Positions 27,149 through 36,317 of a stretch of DNA of 64,000 bases are shown here, in pieces. The position numbers and the translations under genes are program-made. The notes below the pieces were generated by a model. The model searched no databases. It was not told the DNA's origin and was given only the letters and a program-made list of their open reading frames with translations. Positions within the stretch are counted from its first letter, which is position 1. Each line of letters opens with the position of its first letter. This stretch comes from Bacteriovoracaceae bacterium (GTDB lineage Bacteria; Bdellovibrionota; Bacteriovoracia; Bacteriovoracales; Bacteriovoracaceae): positions 1 through 64,000 of the forward strand of contig CANCFT010000001.1 of assembly GCA_947377285.1 (NCBI GenBank), read 5' to 3'.

Positions 27149-28999
27149 ATGATGCGTTTATTAAAAATATCTGTACTCGCCACAACTTTTTCGTTCGTAG
27201 CTTGTTCGCAGCTTCCAATAGACAATCATTTTTCCGTTAAAAAAATGATCGATCCAGCTACAGAATTAGGCTTTAAGAGTGATGATCTTAAAGAAATGGT
27301 TTCCAAGGCATCGTCTCAAGGTGGCAAGTCGGCAGAGTTTTTGGCAACTGAACTTTTTATCAAAGCCAACGATGCCTCTATCCGTGGGGATTATCAGACT
27401 GCCACTCAAATTTTTAAATATGTAGTTGAATTACAACCCAAAGATAATTATTTAAAAAGAAAGCTCTCAATTGAGTTAATCCGAATTGGTGAATTAAAAG
27501 AAGCTGAGAAAATACTAGAATCTGTTTTTAGTGATTCCAAAGAAAAGGACGACACAATTGGGTTAATTTTAGCGGGAGTTTATGCCGCATTAGAAAAACC
27601 TGAATTAGCTCGTAGCACTTACCAAAAAATAATCAATACTAGCACTGACGCAGAAGAGGCTTGTTTGTTTTTAGCAAAATCTTTTTCTGCTGAAAAAAAA
27701 TATGTTGAAGCACACGCCCTGTTAGCAAAATGTGAAAAAAAGAGCAAAGAAGATCCCGTCTATGCTTTTTACCGAGGGAAAATTGAATACGACCGAGGCC
27801 ATAAATCTCAAGCAAAAAAGTTTTTTGAGAAATCATTAAAAATGGACCATTCATACTCTCAAGCAGCATTAGCATTAGGTGCTTTTTATGAAGAAAGTGA
27901 AGACTTAAAATCTGCAGTGAAGGTTTATAAAACATTTTTAGCTTCAGAAGGAAATAGTACGAGCACTCCTGTTTTATCTAGGCTTGTGACCGTTCTTTTT
28001 ACAATGGAAGATAACGTTGGAGTTGTCCCCTATGCTGAAACTCTAAGCTCTATCGATAATACAGACCTTAATTTAAAAGTTCGCTTGGGATTATTATATT
28101 CAGACTCTGGTCGCTATGAAGAGGCAACTAATTTATTCAAAGAAGTTTTAACAGTTGTTCCTGAATCTGATAAAGTTATTTATTACTTAGGTGCACTCAA
28201 TCAGCAAACGAATCACTTTCCAGAAGCGATTGAATTATTCAAGCGGATTCCAACATCTTCTGCATTGTATGGTGATGCTGGTGTACAAGTAGGACAAATG
28301 TTGGGTACTTTTGCTCGTGAAGAATATGTACAAGGGAAAAAGCAAGGTGAGGCACAGAAACGTTTTTTGAGTTTTACCTCTGAGAGAATTAAAGACCATG
28401 AAGAAAGTACAGTAGAGCTTAAAATTCTTCAGGCAAGTTTTTTTGAAGATACATTTCAATATAAAACGGCCATTCAAACGATGAATGAAGTAAAAAATCA
28501 CAAAAATTTTACGGAATCCCATAGCTATTACTTAGCCTCAATAATGGAAAAAGACGGTCAGTTTTTAGAAGCTCGTAAGATGGTGCAATTAATAGTTGAT
28601 AAAGACCCAAATAACGCTCACGCTTTAAATTTTTTAGGATATTCATATTTAGAAAAAAATGAACGGTTAGACTTGGCCTTTAGTTATATTTCTAAAGCTG
28701 TGAAGTTAAGACCTGAAGATGGTTATATTCGCGATTCTCTGGCTTGGTATTTTTTTCAAACGGGCAAATATAAAGAAGCATTAACTGAAGCTAAGAAAGC
28801 ATTTGAGTTAGTGAAAAGCGATGTTATTATTACGAAACATCTTGGGATGATTTATCAGAGACTTAATTATTTTGATAAAGCTCATGAGTACTTAACAGAA
28901 GCACTTAATCAAGCGCGAGTCGAAGCAGATAAAGAGGACGTATTAAAAATATTAAACGATGTCGAAAAAAACCGTATGCCGGCTTCAGAGTCGAAATAA
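27149..28999 (+). CDS. TPR-repeat lipoprotein
   Basis: The start is ATG 27149 or the adjacent 27152, because the lipoprotein signal follows directly (MRLLKISVLATTFSFVACSQ, lipobox VAC). About 616 residues. At least ten TPR-type helical pairs are visible, e.g. ANDASIRGDYQTATQIFKYVVELQP, YKEALTEAKKAFELVKS and FDKAHEYLTEALNQARVE. It is likely anchored in the outer membrane as an assembly scaffold. The next ORF encodes a LolB-like lipoprotein. A TPR protein next to lolB is also known in Pseudomonas, which supports a shared role in lipoprotein sorting (inference). Confidence 0.8.
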   Translation: MMRLLKISVLATTFSFVACSQLPIDNHFSVKKMIDPATELGFKSDDLKEMVSKASSQGGKSAEFLATELFIKANDASIRGDYQTATQIFKYVVELQPKDNYLKRKLSIELIRIGELKEAEKILESVFSDSKEKDDTIGLILAGVYAALEKPELARSTYQKIINTSTDAEEACLFLAKSFSAEKKYVEAHALLAKCEKKSKEDPVYAFYRGKIEYDRGHKSQAKKFFEKSLKMDHSYSQAALALGAFYEESEDLKSAVKVYKTFLASEGNSTSTPVLSRLVTVLFTMEDNVGVVPYAETLSSIDNTDLNLKVRLGLLYSDSGRYEEATNLFKEVLTVVPESDKVIYYLGALNQQTNHFPEAIELFKRIPTSSALYGDAGVQVGQMLGTFAREEYVQGKKQGEAQKRFLSFTSERIKDHEESTVELKILQASFFEDTFQYKTAIQTMNEVKNHKNFTESHSYYLASIMEKDGQFLEARKMVQLIVDKDPNNAHALNFLGYSYLEKNERLDLAFSYISKAVKLRPEDGYIRDSLAWYFFQTGKYKEALTEAKKAFELVKSDVIITKHLGMIYQRLNYFDKAHEYLTEALNQARVEADKEDVLKILNDVEKNRMPASESK

Positions 29000-29634
29000 A
29001 CAAGCAGTTTATTTGTAGTATTGTATTAATATTTTTTTTTGCTTCATGTTCGACAGTACCAACTCGTACTGGAAAAGCGACGAATCAATCTACCCAATTA
29101 TTAAATCAATTTAACAAAATTTGTTTTGAAGGCTCCGGCAAAGGTCGAATTGAATTGGCCGATTCAAAATACACTTTTTCCTATGAATCCCAGATCAATC
29201 GACGGAAAAATCTCTTTGAATTAGCACTCGACTTTCCAATTATTGGAGAATCAAAGGTTAGTCTAAGTTTGAATCCTAAAATTGCTTCAAAAGAAATTGC
29301 ACATTCCGAAATTGTCGATGTACTAAAGGAGCAACTTGGAGACCGAGCTGACCGAGACCAAATTATCAGTACTCTGAAAGAGTTTTTTGTTTTTGCCTCA
29401 GATTTTATCCGCTTTAAAGTTTTGGGGACATTTCCTAGTCAATTTGTGACTAGTTTTGAAAATGACCATTTTAAACTTACCCGTGAGACTCCTCACTATC
29501 GTTTTGAAGTTGATAATTTTTCTGAAAATCCAAGATTTTTTGAACGAACAGTCTTCAAGATCTACCTAAAATCTATGCCTAACTCTAATTCAGCCATGAC
29601 ACTTTTTCTCGTCCCACAATCGTGCGATAAGTAA
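28996..29634 (+). CDS. LolB-like outer-membrane lipoprotein, apparent non-canonical ATA start
   Basis: The frame is open from 28933 but has no ATG, GTG or TTG before 29153. A start there would delete an excellent lipoprotein signal encoded by 28996-29070 (NKQFICSIVLIFFFASCST). The natural start position is ATA 28996, which overlaps the TPR gene's TAA (ATAA instead of the common ATGA). The mature protein (FNKICFEGSGKGRIELADSKYTFSYES, then LDFPIIGE) has the pattern of LolB-type lipoprotein acceptors: a beta-sheet shell with short early strands. The length (about 212 residues) also fits LolB. An alternative is frameshift translation from the TPR gene. The LolB assignment is moderate; the start is inferred. 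Confidence 0.55.
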   Translation: MNKQFICSIVLIFFFASCSTVPTRTGKATNQSTQLLNQFNKICFEGSGKGRIELADSKYTFSYESQINRRKNLFELALDFPIIGESKVSLSLNPKIASKEIAHSEIVDVLKEQLGDRADRDQIISTLKEFFVFASDFIRFKVLGTFPSQFVTSFENDHFKLTRETPHYRFEVDNFSENPRFFERTVFKIYLKSMPNSNSAMTLFLVPQSCDK

Positions 29635-29669
29635 TAGCTTGATGCGTAAAAAAAAGTTGCCCTAAATAC

Positions 29670-29699
29670 ATGACAAATGCAGTGCATTCTAGATATAAA
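29670..29699 (+). promoter_or_regulatory. Candidate promoter of the opp operon with palindromic operator in the spacer
   Basis: ATGACA (29670-29675) and TATAAA (29694-29699) are 18 bp apart. The spacer contains a perfect palindrome AATGCA-G-TGCATT at 29676-29688. A repressor bound there would block polymerase. No regulator gene is adjacent. The first gene starts at 29741. Confidence 0.45.
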
Positions 29700-29740
29700 T
29701 AAAACCCGACAATTCTATTTTGCATATAAAGGATTTTTAA

Positions 29741-31498
29741 ATGAAATTGCGAAACATCTTATTGGCCATAATGAGCGCGTCTCTTTTGATTTTTTCAGGT
29801 TGTACAAAAAAACAAAATCCTAATGAAAAGATTTTGAATATTGTAAGTCCGGCCGAAATTAAAGGATATGATCCTATCCAAGCAGACGATCTTTACTCTG
29901 GAAGAGAAATCTCAAAAATCTATGAAGGACTTCTTCAGTACCATTGGTTGAAAATGCCTTATGAATTAGTTCCGAACTTGGCTGCAGAACTTCCGACAGT
30001 TTCTAAGGATGGTATCACTTATACTTTTAAACTGCGTCAAGGTGTAAAATTCCAAGATGATGTCGCTTTTCCAGGTGGAAAAGGGCGTGAAGTTGAAGCT
30101 AGTGACTTTGTATATTCAATTAAAAGAATGGCCGATTCAAGAAATCAATCAACTGGTTGGTGGACACTTGATGGCAAACTAAAAGGTTTAAATGAGTGGA
30201 GAGAGAAAAACTCTAAACTTTCTGCGACCAATTATGATGAAGAAGTTGAAGGACTTAAAGCTATCGATAAGTACACTTTACAATTTAAACTTGCAAAAGC
30301 TTTCCCTCAATTTATTTACACTTTAGCTATGCCATTTGCTTATGTTGTCTCTAAAGAAGTAGTTGCTAAGTACGGAAAAGAATTTATCAATCACCCAGTT
30401 GGAACTGGTCCATATATTTTACCTGTTTTTGACCAAGGTAAAAAAATTACATATACAAAAAACCCAACTTTTAGAGAAAAATTTTATCCAAGTGATGCTT
30501 CTCCTGAACTGAAACATTTATTGGGGGACGCGGGAAAAAAACTTCCTTTAGTTGATAAAGTTGTAGTTCACGTGATGAAAGAAACTCAACCAGCTTGGTT
30601 GAAACTCAATAAAGGTGAAATTGATTATTACAGCGTTCCTAAAGATAATTTTGCCTCAGCTGTAAAAAACAATAAATTATCAGATGAGCTCGTTGCAAAA
30701 GGTTTTGTTTTAGAAATCGCACCTCAGTTAGATGTTACATACACTGCGTTTAATTTCGAAAATAAACTTTTCCATAACAAGAAATTGAGACAAGCAATGT
30801 ACTTGGCTTATGATGAAGCAAAAGCAAATACATTATTTTATAATGATACAGCTTTTCCTGCTCAATCAATTATTCCACCTGGGATTGCAGGTGTTAATAC
30901 AAATTACAAAAATCCATTTAAAGGACCAAAATTAGAAGAAGCTAAAAAAATGCTTGCTGAAGCTGGTTATCCTGCAGGTAAAGGACTTCCTGAATTAAAA
31001 TATGATATTCCTGATTCAACTGTTTCAAGACAAATGGGAGAGTACTTTCAAAAGCAAATGGAACAAATCGGAATAAAAATAAAAATTATTTCTAGCCCAT
31101 GGCCAGAATTCCAAGCGAAAGTAAAAAAGAAATCGGTTGAAATTTATGGTTTAGCTTGGGGAGCGGATTATCCAGATGCTGAAAACTTTCTACAACTTTT
31201 CTACGGACCAAATAAGTCGCCAGGAGCTAACGGATCAAATTACGATGATCCAGCTTTCAATAAAGAATTCGAAGTCGCAACTCAAATGCAAGATTCACCT
31301 GAGCGAACTGCTAAATATGAAAAAATGAATAAATTTTTAGCTGAAGAAGTGGTTGCTCTTTTTGGAGTGCATAGACAAGCCTATATTTTAGAGCACGGCT
31401 GGTTGAAGAATTATCATCCGACTGATCTTCATCATGATGCTGTTCAATACTTGAATATTGATACTGAAAAGAAAGCTGAGTTATTAAAGAAATTTTAA
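29741..31498 (+). CDS. Oligopeptide ABC transporter substrate-binding lipoprotein (OppA/DppA-like)
   Basis: A 585-residue SBP family 5 protein with a lipobox (LLIFSGCTKK). Family marks: LNIVSPAEIKGYDPIQADDLYSGREISKIYEGLLQY, ELVPNLAAELPTVSKDGITYTFKLRQGVKFQDD, EASDFVYSIKRM, and LRQAMYLAYDEAKANTLF. It captures peptides in the periplasm for the downstream permease. First gene of a complete five-gene importer; the next gene starts 18 bp later. Together with the M3 and M28 peptidases this supports peptide-based nutrition. Confidence 0.93.
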   Translation: MKLRNILLAIMSASLLIFSGCTKKQNPNEKILNIVSPAEIKGYDPIQADDLYSGREISKIYEGLLQYHWLKMPYELVPNLAAELPTVSKDGITYTFKLRQGVKFQDDVAFPGGKGREVEASDFVYSIKRMADSRNQSTGWWTLDGKLKGLNEWREKNSKLSATNYDEEVEGLKAIDKYTLQFKLAKAFPQFIYTLAMPFAYVVSKEVVAKYGKEFINHPVGTGPYILPVFDQGKKITYTKNPTFREKFYPSDASPELKHLLGDAGKKLPLVDKVVVHVMKETQPAWLKLNKGEIDYYSVPKDNFASAVKNNKLSDELVAKGFVLEIAPQLDVTYTAFNFENKLFHNKKLRQAMYLAYDEAKANTLFYNDTAFPAQSIIPPGIAGVNTNYKNPFKGPKLEEAKKMLAEAGYPAGKGLPELKYDIPDSTVSRQMGEYFQKQMEQIGIKIKIISSPWPEFQAKVKKKSVEIYGLAWGADYPDAENFLQLFYGPNKSPGANGSNYDDPAFNKEFEVATQMQDSPERTAKYEKMNKFLAEEVVALFGVHRQAYILEHGWLKNYHPTDLHHDAVQYLNIDTEKKAELLKKF

Positions 31499-31516
31499 TT
31501 TTGGTAATTTGATTTT

Positions 31517-32458
31517 ATGAATTTGTATTCTTATATTTTTCGCAGACTCCTTTATATCATTCCTGTTTTATTGGGAGTCTGTTTAGTTATATTCGTGCTC
31601 TTTAACTTAGTTGCACCTGATCCTGCTTATACTTTGCTTGGGAAACATGCGACTTTAAAACAAATTGCCGACCTACACCATGAACTCGGGACAGATAAGC
31701 CATACCTCTTTCAGTATTTAGATACAGTGAAGACTGCGTTCACTTTTAATTTTGGTTATTCGTGGACTTCAAAACAAAATATTTGGGAAATGATTAAGGC
31801 GGGGGCGGGGCCGAGCTTGGCAATCACAGGGCCTCTGTTTGTTCTATCAAATATTTTTGCAATTTCCCTGGCCTTACTTGTCGCTTTTTATAGAGGAAAA
31901 CTAATAGATAAAGTTGTTTTAATTTTATCTATTGCCGGTATGAGTATTCCAAGTCTAGCTGTTGTTCTTTTTGGGCAATGGTTTTTCGCATTCAAGTTAG
32001 GACTTTTTGAAATTTCAGGTTATGAAAATGGTTTTCCTAATTTCATTCCTTACGTTATTTTGCCCATACTTCTCTATGTTGTAATTTCTTTTGGTGGAGA
32101 CACCCGTTTTTATCGAACTGTAATTCTTGATGAAGCTTATCAAGATTACGTGCGTACGGCGCGTTCTAAAGGTTTATCTGAACTGAGAGTTATGTTTAAG
32201 CATGTTTTAAAAAATTCAATGATCCCGATACTTACACAAATTATTATTCAAATCCCTGGATTGATTTTGGGCTTATTGTTTGCTGAATCTTTTTTTAGTA
32301 TTCCCGGCTTAGGAGCAATGACTATCAATGCAATTAATAATAGTGATTTTCCAGTTATTAAAGCGATGACTATAATGAGTGCTGTTGGATTTATTGTTTT
32401 TAATGTGATCACAGATGTTCTTTATACTGTTGTTGATCCAAGAATGAAGTTGAAGTAG
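31517..32458 (+). CDS. Oligopeptide ABC transporter permease, OppB/DppB-like
   Basis: A 313-residue inner-membrane protein with six hydrophobic segments. It has the typical N-terminus (YIFRRLLYIIPVLLGVCLVIFVLFNL) and the EAA loop (RTARSKGLSELRVMFKHVLKNSMIPILTQ) that docks on the ATPases. The LLFAESFFSIPGLGAMTINAI segment is also typical of this subunit. It pairs with the OppC-like subunit encoded 10 bp downstream. Confidence 0.93.
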   Translation: MNLYSYIFRRLLYIIPVLLGVCLVIFVLFNLVAPDPAYTLLGKHATLKQIADLHHELGTDKPYLFQYLDTVKTAFTFNFGYSWTSKQNIWEMIKAGAGPSLAITGPLFVLSNIFAISLALLVAFYRGKLIDKVVLILSIAGMSIPSLAVVLFGQWFFAFKLGLFEISGYENGFPNFIPYVILPILLYVVISFGGDTRFYRTVILDEAYQDYVRTARSKGLSELRVMFKHVLKNSMIPILTQIIIQIPGLILGLLFAESFFSIPGLGAMTINAINNSDFPVIKAMTIMSAVGFIVFNVITDVLYTVVDPRMKLK

Positions 32459-32468
32459 GGGATGAATT

Positions 32469-33335
32469 TTGAGTGCTGATATAAAACAATCTAAATCTCT
32501 TTTACAAAATGCATTCATTAGAATTATTAATGAAAAAATTTCATTAATTGCTTTAATAATCGTCGCAATTTATTTTCTCGTCGCAATTTTAACTGCAGCA
32601 AATATTTTGGCATCAGATTGGGGTAAGGAAGTTGGCGCGTCTTATATGGCCCCAAGTTCAGTGTCATATTTTGGGACTGATATTTTTGGAAGAAGTGTTC
32701 TGCAAAAAACAATTAAAGCTACTGAAACAGCCGTCGTTATTGGTGTTGTCGTTTCAGCAATTAGTATTGTCATTGGAACCACTCTCGGAATGATTGCGGG
32801 ATATTTTGGTGGATTTGTCGATGAAATCGTCGTTTGGTTTTACACAACATTTTCTTCAATTCCAGGTGTAATGCTTCTTGTGGCCATTGCTTTTATTCTA
32901 GGAAAAGGAACGACAACAGTTTTTCTATCGCTTGGATTAACGAGTTGGGTAGGACTTTGCCGAATTGTAAGAGCAGAAGTAATGAAACATAAAGAACGTG
33001 AATATATCCATGCTGCAAATGCAATCGGGGCGACACACGGAAGAAAGCTTTGGAAACATATCTTGCCCAATATTTCACATTTACTGATAATTAATTTTAC
33101 TCAAACTTTTGACTCAGCAATTAAGGCTGAAGTCGTTCTTTCATTTTTAGGTTTAGGAGTTGTTGGTCGCCCAAGTTGGGGAACCATGATTGATGATTCA
33201 AAATTAGAATTAGCTCGCGGAGTTTGGTGGCAATTAGCTGCGGCAACTTTAGCGATGTTTTTAATAGTCTTAGCATTTAATATTTTAGGAGACGCACTTC
33301 GCGATGCGCTCGATCCTAAATTGAAGGGAAAATAA
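32469..33335 (+). CDS. Oligopeptide ABC transporter permease, OppC/DppC-like
   Basis: A 288-residue inner-membrane protein. The start is TTG 32469; the nearby ATG and GTG codons are out of frame. Markers are GTDIFGRSVLQKTI, the EAA loop YIHAANAIGATHGRKLWKHILPN and FLGLGVVGRPSWGTMIDD, all typical of OppC. The stop is directly followed by the ATG of the OppD-like ATPase, so synthesis is coupled. Confidence 0.92.
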   Translation: MSADIKQSKSLLQNAFIRIINEKISLIALIIVAIYFLVAILTAANILASDWGKEVGASYMAPSSVSYFGTDIFGRSVLQKTIKATETAVVIGVVVSAISIVIGTTLGMIAGYFGGFVDEIVVWFYTTFSSIPGVMLLVAIAFILGKGTTTVFLSLGLTSWVGLCRIVRAEVMKHKEREYIHAANAIGATHGRKLWKHILPNISHLLIINFTQTFDSAIKAEVVLSFLGLGVVGRPSWGTMIDDSKLELARGVWWQLAAATLAMFLIVLAFNILGDALRDALDPKLKGK

Positions 33336-34334
33336 ATGAGCCCAGAAAAGGTTTTAGAAGTAAAAGATCTCGTTGTTGAATTTAGAACTGACCGTGGAGC
33401 TGTTAAAGCTGTTAACGGAGTTAATTTTGACGTCTTTAAGGGGAAAACTGTTGGTATCGTCGGAGAGTCTGGATCTGGGAAATCAGTAACAGCTTTAGCG
33501 ATTATGGGTCTTATTCCGAATCCTCCAGGTAGAGTGGCCAATGGCCAAATTCTTTTTGGTGGAAAAAGTTTAGTGACGATGGCACCGAGTGAAATGAGAA
33601 AAATCAGAGGGAATAAAATTGCAATGATTTTTCAAGAGCCAATGACTTCATTGAATCCAGTTTTTACGATTGGAAATCAAATTGAAGAAGTTGTTGAACT
33701 TCACCAGCCACATTTATCACGATCACAGAGAACAGCTAAAGCCGTAGATATGCTTCGGTTGGTGGGAATTCCAAGTCCAGAAAAACGAGTCAACGAATAC
33801 CCTCACCAACTCTCTGGTGGGATGAGACAAAGAGTAATGATTGCCATCGCACTTTCGTGTGAGCCAGATATTTTAATTGCTGATGAACCGACAACGGCCT
33901 TAGATGTTACAATTCAAGCCCAGATTTTAGAATTGATGAAACGACTTCAAAAAGAATTGGGAATGGGAATTATTCTTATTACTCATGACCTTGGAGTAGT
34001 GGCAGAAACTTGTGACACAGTTGCTGTAATGTACTGTGGTCAAATTGTTGAGAGTGCTGATGTAAATACTCTTTTTAATCATCCGGCCCATCCATACACT
34101 AAAGGCTTGATGGATTCGATTCCATCATTTGACTCTACCAGTGGACACAAAAAAGAAAGACTTCAAACGATTGAAGGGATGGTTCCTTCGTTATTTAATT
34201 TGCCGAATGGATGTAATTTCCAAGACCGGTGTTCGAAGGTGACAGACGCATGCCGAGGCTCTCAAGGAGACCCTGTGCTCAAGCCTTCTAAAGGTGAAGG
34301 TCACTATGTGGCTTGTTTTAACCCACTCAACTAA
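33336..34334 (+). CDS. Oligopeptide ABC transporter ATPase, OppD/DppD-like
   Basis: A 332-residue ABC ATPase: Walker [10 protein letters not shown]-loop [10 protein letters not shown], signature LSGGMRQR, Walker [13 protein letters not shown] and H-loop LITHDLGV. The C-terminal oligopeptide extension carries Cys residues ([16 protein letters not shown]...YVAC) that in OppD/DppD proteins can hold an iron-sulfur cluster. It energises import with the OppF-like partner. Confidence 0.94.
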   Translation: MSPEKVLEVKDLVVEFRTDRGAVKAVNGVNFDVFKGKTVGIVGESGSGKSVTALAIMGLIPNPPGRVANGQILFGGKSLVTMAPSEMRKIRGNKIAMIFQEPMTSLNPVFTIGNQIEEVVELHQPHLSRSQRTAKAVDMLRLVGIPSPEKRVNEYPHQLSGGMRQRVMIAIALSCEPDILIADEPTTALDVTIQAQILELMKRLQKELGMGIILITHDLGVVAETCDTVAVMYCGQIVESADVNTLFNHPAHPYTKGLMDSIPSFDSTSGHKKERLQTIEGMVPSLFNLPNGCNFQDRCSKVTDACRGSQGDPVLKPSKGEGHYVACFNPLN

Positions 34335-34364
34335 TTTTTTAAAAGCTATTTAAGGATTGATTCT

Positions 34365-35339
34365 ATGAGCGAGTATTTAATTGAAGTAAAAGATCTTTGC
34401 AAAACGTTTCCTATTAAAGGTGGATTATTTGGCAGAGAAGTGGGAGCAGTAAATGCTGTTAACAATGTAAGCTTTAAAATTAAAAAAGGTGAAACTCTTG
34501 GTCTAGTTGGAGAGTCTGGTTGTGGTAAGACAACTTTAGGTCGCTCAATATTGAGATTAATCGAACCTACTTCGGGGGAAATACTTTTCAATGGCCAAAA
34601 TATAATTAATTATTCTCAAGCAGAAATGAGAGCAATCAGAAGAAAAATGCAAATCATTTTTCAAGATCCATATGCTTCATTGAATCCAAGAATGACTGTT
34701 GGGGATATTTTATCAGAACCAATGGAAATACATGGATTACATACTGAAAAAGGAATGAGAAGAGCTCGTATGCTAGAACTTTTAAACCAAGTTCAACTTC
34801 CAGCAGATGCACTTAATAAATATCCACACGAATTTTCAGGTGGTCAAAGGCAACGTATATGTATTGCGAGAGCTTTAGCAGTAGAGCCAGAATTTATTGT
34901 TTGTGATGAACCAGTTTCAGCACTGGATGTTTCTGTTCAAGCTCAAGTCGTCAATCTATTGATGGACCTTCAACGAGATCTTGGACTTACTTTTCTTTTT
35001 ATTGCTCACGATTTAAAAGTCGTCGAGTATATATCTAACAGAGTTGCTGTTATGTATTTGGGAAATATGGTTGAAGTGGCCGAATCAAGCGAACTTTATG
35101 GACATGCTCGGCATCCTTATACTAAAGCACTTTTCTCGGCTATTCCTCATGCAAGCACGGCCGGAAGAGCGGGAAGAATAATTCTTGAGGGCGATATTCC
35201 AAGTCCTATGAATCCTCCAACAGGCTGTCATTTTAATCCAAGATGTTGGAATGCAACAGATGAATGCCGAGTGAATTTCCCACCTATAACAAATCAGTCG
35301 GATACTCATCAGTACCGATGTTATAATCCAATTAAATAA
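34365..35339 (+). CDS. Oligopeptide ABC transporter ATPase, OppF/DppF-like
   Basis: A 324-residue ABC ATPase: Walker A GESGCGKT, Q-loop FQDPYASLNP, signature FSGGQRQR, Walker B FIVCDEPVSALD and H-loop FIAHDLKV. The N-terminal GGLFGREVGAVNAVNNVSF and the C-terminal TGCHFNPRCWNATDEC Cys motif are characteristic of OppF/DppF. Last gene of the importer; the next gene starts 83 bp later without an obvious terminator between. Confidence 0.94.
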   Translation: MSEYLIEVKDLCKTFPIKGGLFGREVGAVNAVNNVSFKIKKGETLGLVGESGCGKTTLGRSILRLIEPTSGEILFNGQNIINYSQAEMRAIRRKMQIIFQDPYASLNPRMTVGDILSEPMEIHGLHTEKGMRRARMLELLNQVQLPADALNKYPHEFSGGQRQRICIARALAVEPEFIVCDEPVSALDVSVQAQVVNLLMDLQRDLGLTFLFIAHDLKVVEYISNRVAVMYLGNMVEVAESSELYGHARHPYTKALFSAIPHASTAGRAGRIILEGDIPSPMNPPTGCHFNPRCWNATDECRVNFPPITNQSDTHQYRCYNPIK

Positions 35340-35422
35340 TCAATTTCTTTCAATAAAAAATATAGAAATCCGATTAGTTTTTAGTGAAATACCCCTAGAA
35401 AAGGGTGATTCAAGGGAAATAA

Positions 35423-36307
35423 TTGGAAAAGATTGAGCTCAATTTTATCGAACTAAGTGATGATCTTTTGTCACCAGGAAATATATACTGGCGCCAAAAA
35501 TCTGGTGTTGAAATTAAAATTTCAACAAAAGCTGATGTTTTAAATTTTGAAATGTTGAGAAAACTTTCAGAGTCGAATAAAGTTTTACTCATTGAAGATT
35601 CGATTGAATATTCAATTCATAGTCAAATCAAAGATATCTTCAATCAATATGAAAATGAAATTCACTTTAAGAAAAAAATTCAATTAAGAAGTGAGTTCAA
35701 TTCATTATTGTATATGCATTATTATCAAACTGAAAAACCTCAATTTGAGCTCGATCAACTTTGCTGGAAAATTTTTTCAGAAATTAACCGTGAGACAGGA
35801 ATTGCATACTTAAATAGAGATCGAGATTTTTTTAAGAGAGCAATGAATATTGCAACTTCTTATGTAATCTGTGCTTTCTTGATTGGTTATTATGACGGAA
35901 AGTTTTTGCGAAAAATTTATAATTCAACAATTTTAAATCTGATGTTAGTTGGGAAACATAAATTAATTGGTTCACTTAAAGAAGATCTCGAAAAATTGAG
36001 AAAAAAATCAACGATGAATGCAGCTGATAAAGAATTTATAGGGACCCTGATTGATATTAAAAATTTTGATCAAAGTATTTTATTTGAAAAGTTTGATGGG
36101 TCTGGTCCACTCACTTTGAAAATGTATGAACTATCTGATCTTGAACTGATTATATGTTCTTTGAATTATTTCTATCAGGTTTATTTTACTGAACACCGTA
36201 ATATACTGGCTGAGATTAGGACTGGTAGTTTTGGAATAGAAAATAGATTACTAAATTTAATTAGACAAAATTTTGAAAAATTTATGATTAGTAAAGATGT
36301 AGCTTGA
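35423..36307 (+). CDS. Unknown cytoplasmic protein
   Basis: A 294-residue protein from TTG 35423, preceded by a GGGA ribosome site. No signal peptide; one moderately hydrophobic segment (MNIATSYVICAFLIGYYDG). The helical middle region with His, Asp and Arg (MNIATSYV...LVGKHKLIGSLKEDLEKL) has an HD-phosphohydrolase-like feel, but I cannot identify an intact HD motif. It is 10 bp from the next gene, so the two likely form one operon. Confidence 0.6.
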   Translation: MEKIELNFIELSDDLLSPGNIYWRQKSGVEIKISTKADVLNFEMLRKLSESNKVLLIEDSIEYSIHSQIKDIFNQYENEIHFKKKIQLRSEFNSLLYMHYYQTEKPQFELDQLCWKIFSEINRETGIAYLNRDRDFFKRAMNIATSYVICAFLIGYYDGKFLRKIYNSTILNLMLVGKHKLIGSLKEDLEKLRKKSTMNAADKEFIGTLIDIKNFDQSILFEKFDGSGPLTLKMYELSDLELIICSLNYFYQVYFTEHRNILAEIRTGSFGIENRLLNLIRQNFEKFMISKDVA

Positions 36308-36317
36308 AAGGATAAAT

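Noticed and set aside
27076..27240. Small ORF upstream of the TPR lipoprotein
   Set aside because: It overlaps the lipoprotein signal in another frame, lacks a ribosome site and shows no protein-like features.
28960..29000. Programmed frameshift fusing the TPR protein to the LolB-like frame
   Set aside because: A seven-A run exists, but a -1 shift there would bypass the natural TPR end and place a lipoprotein signal in the middle of a fusion; a coupled separate start is simpler.
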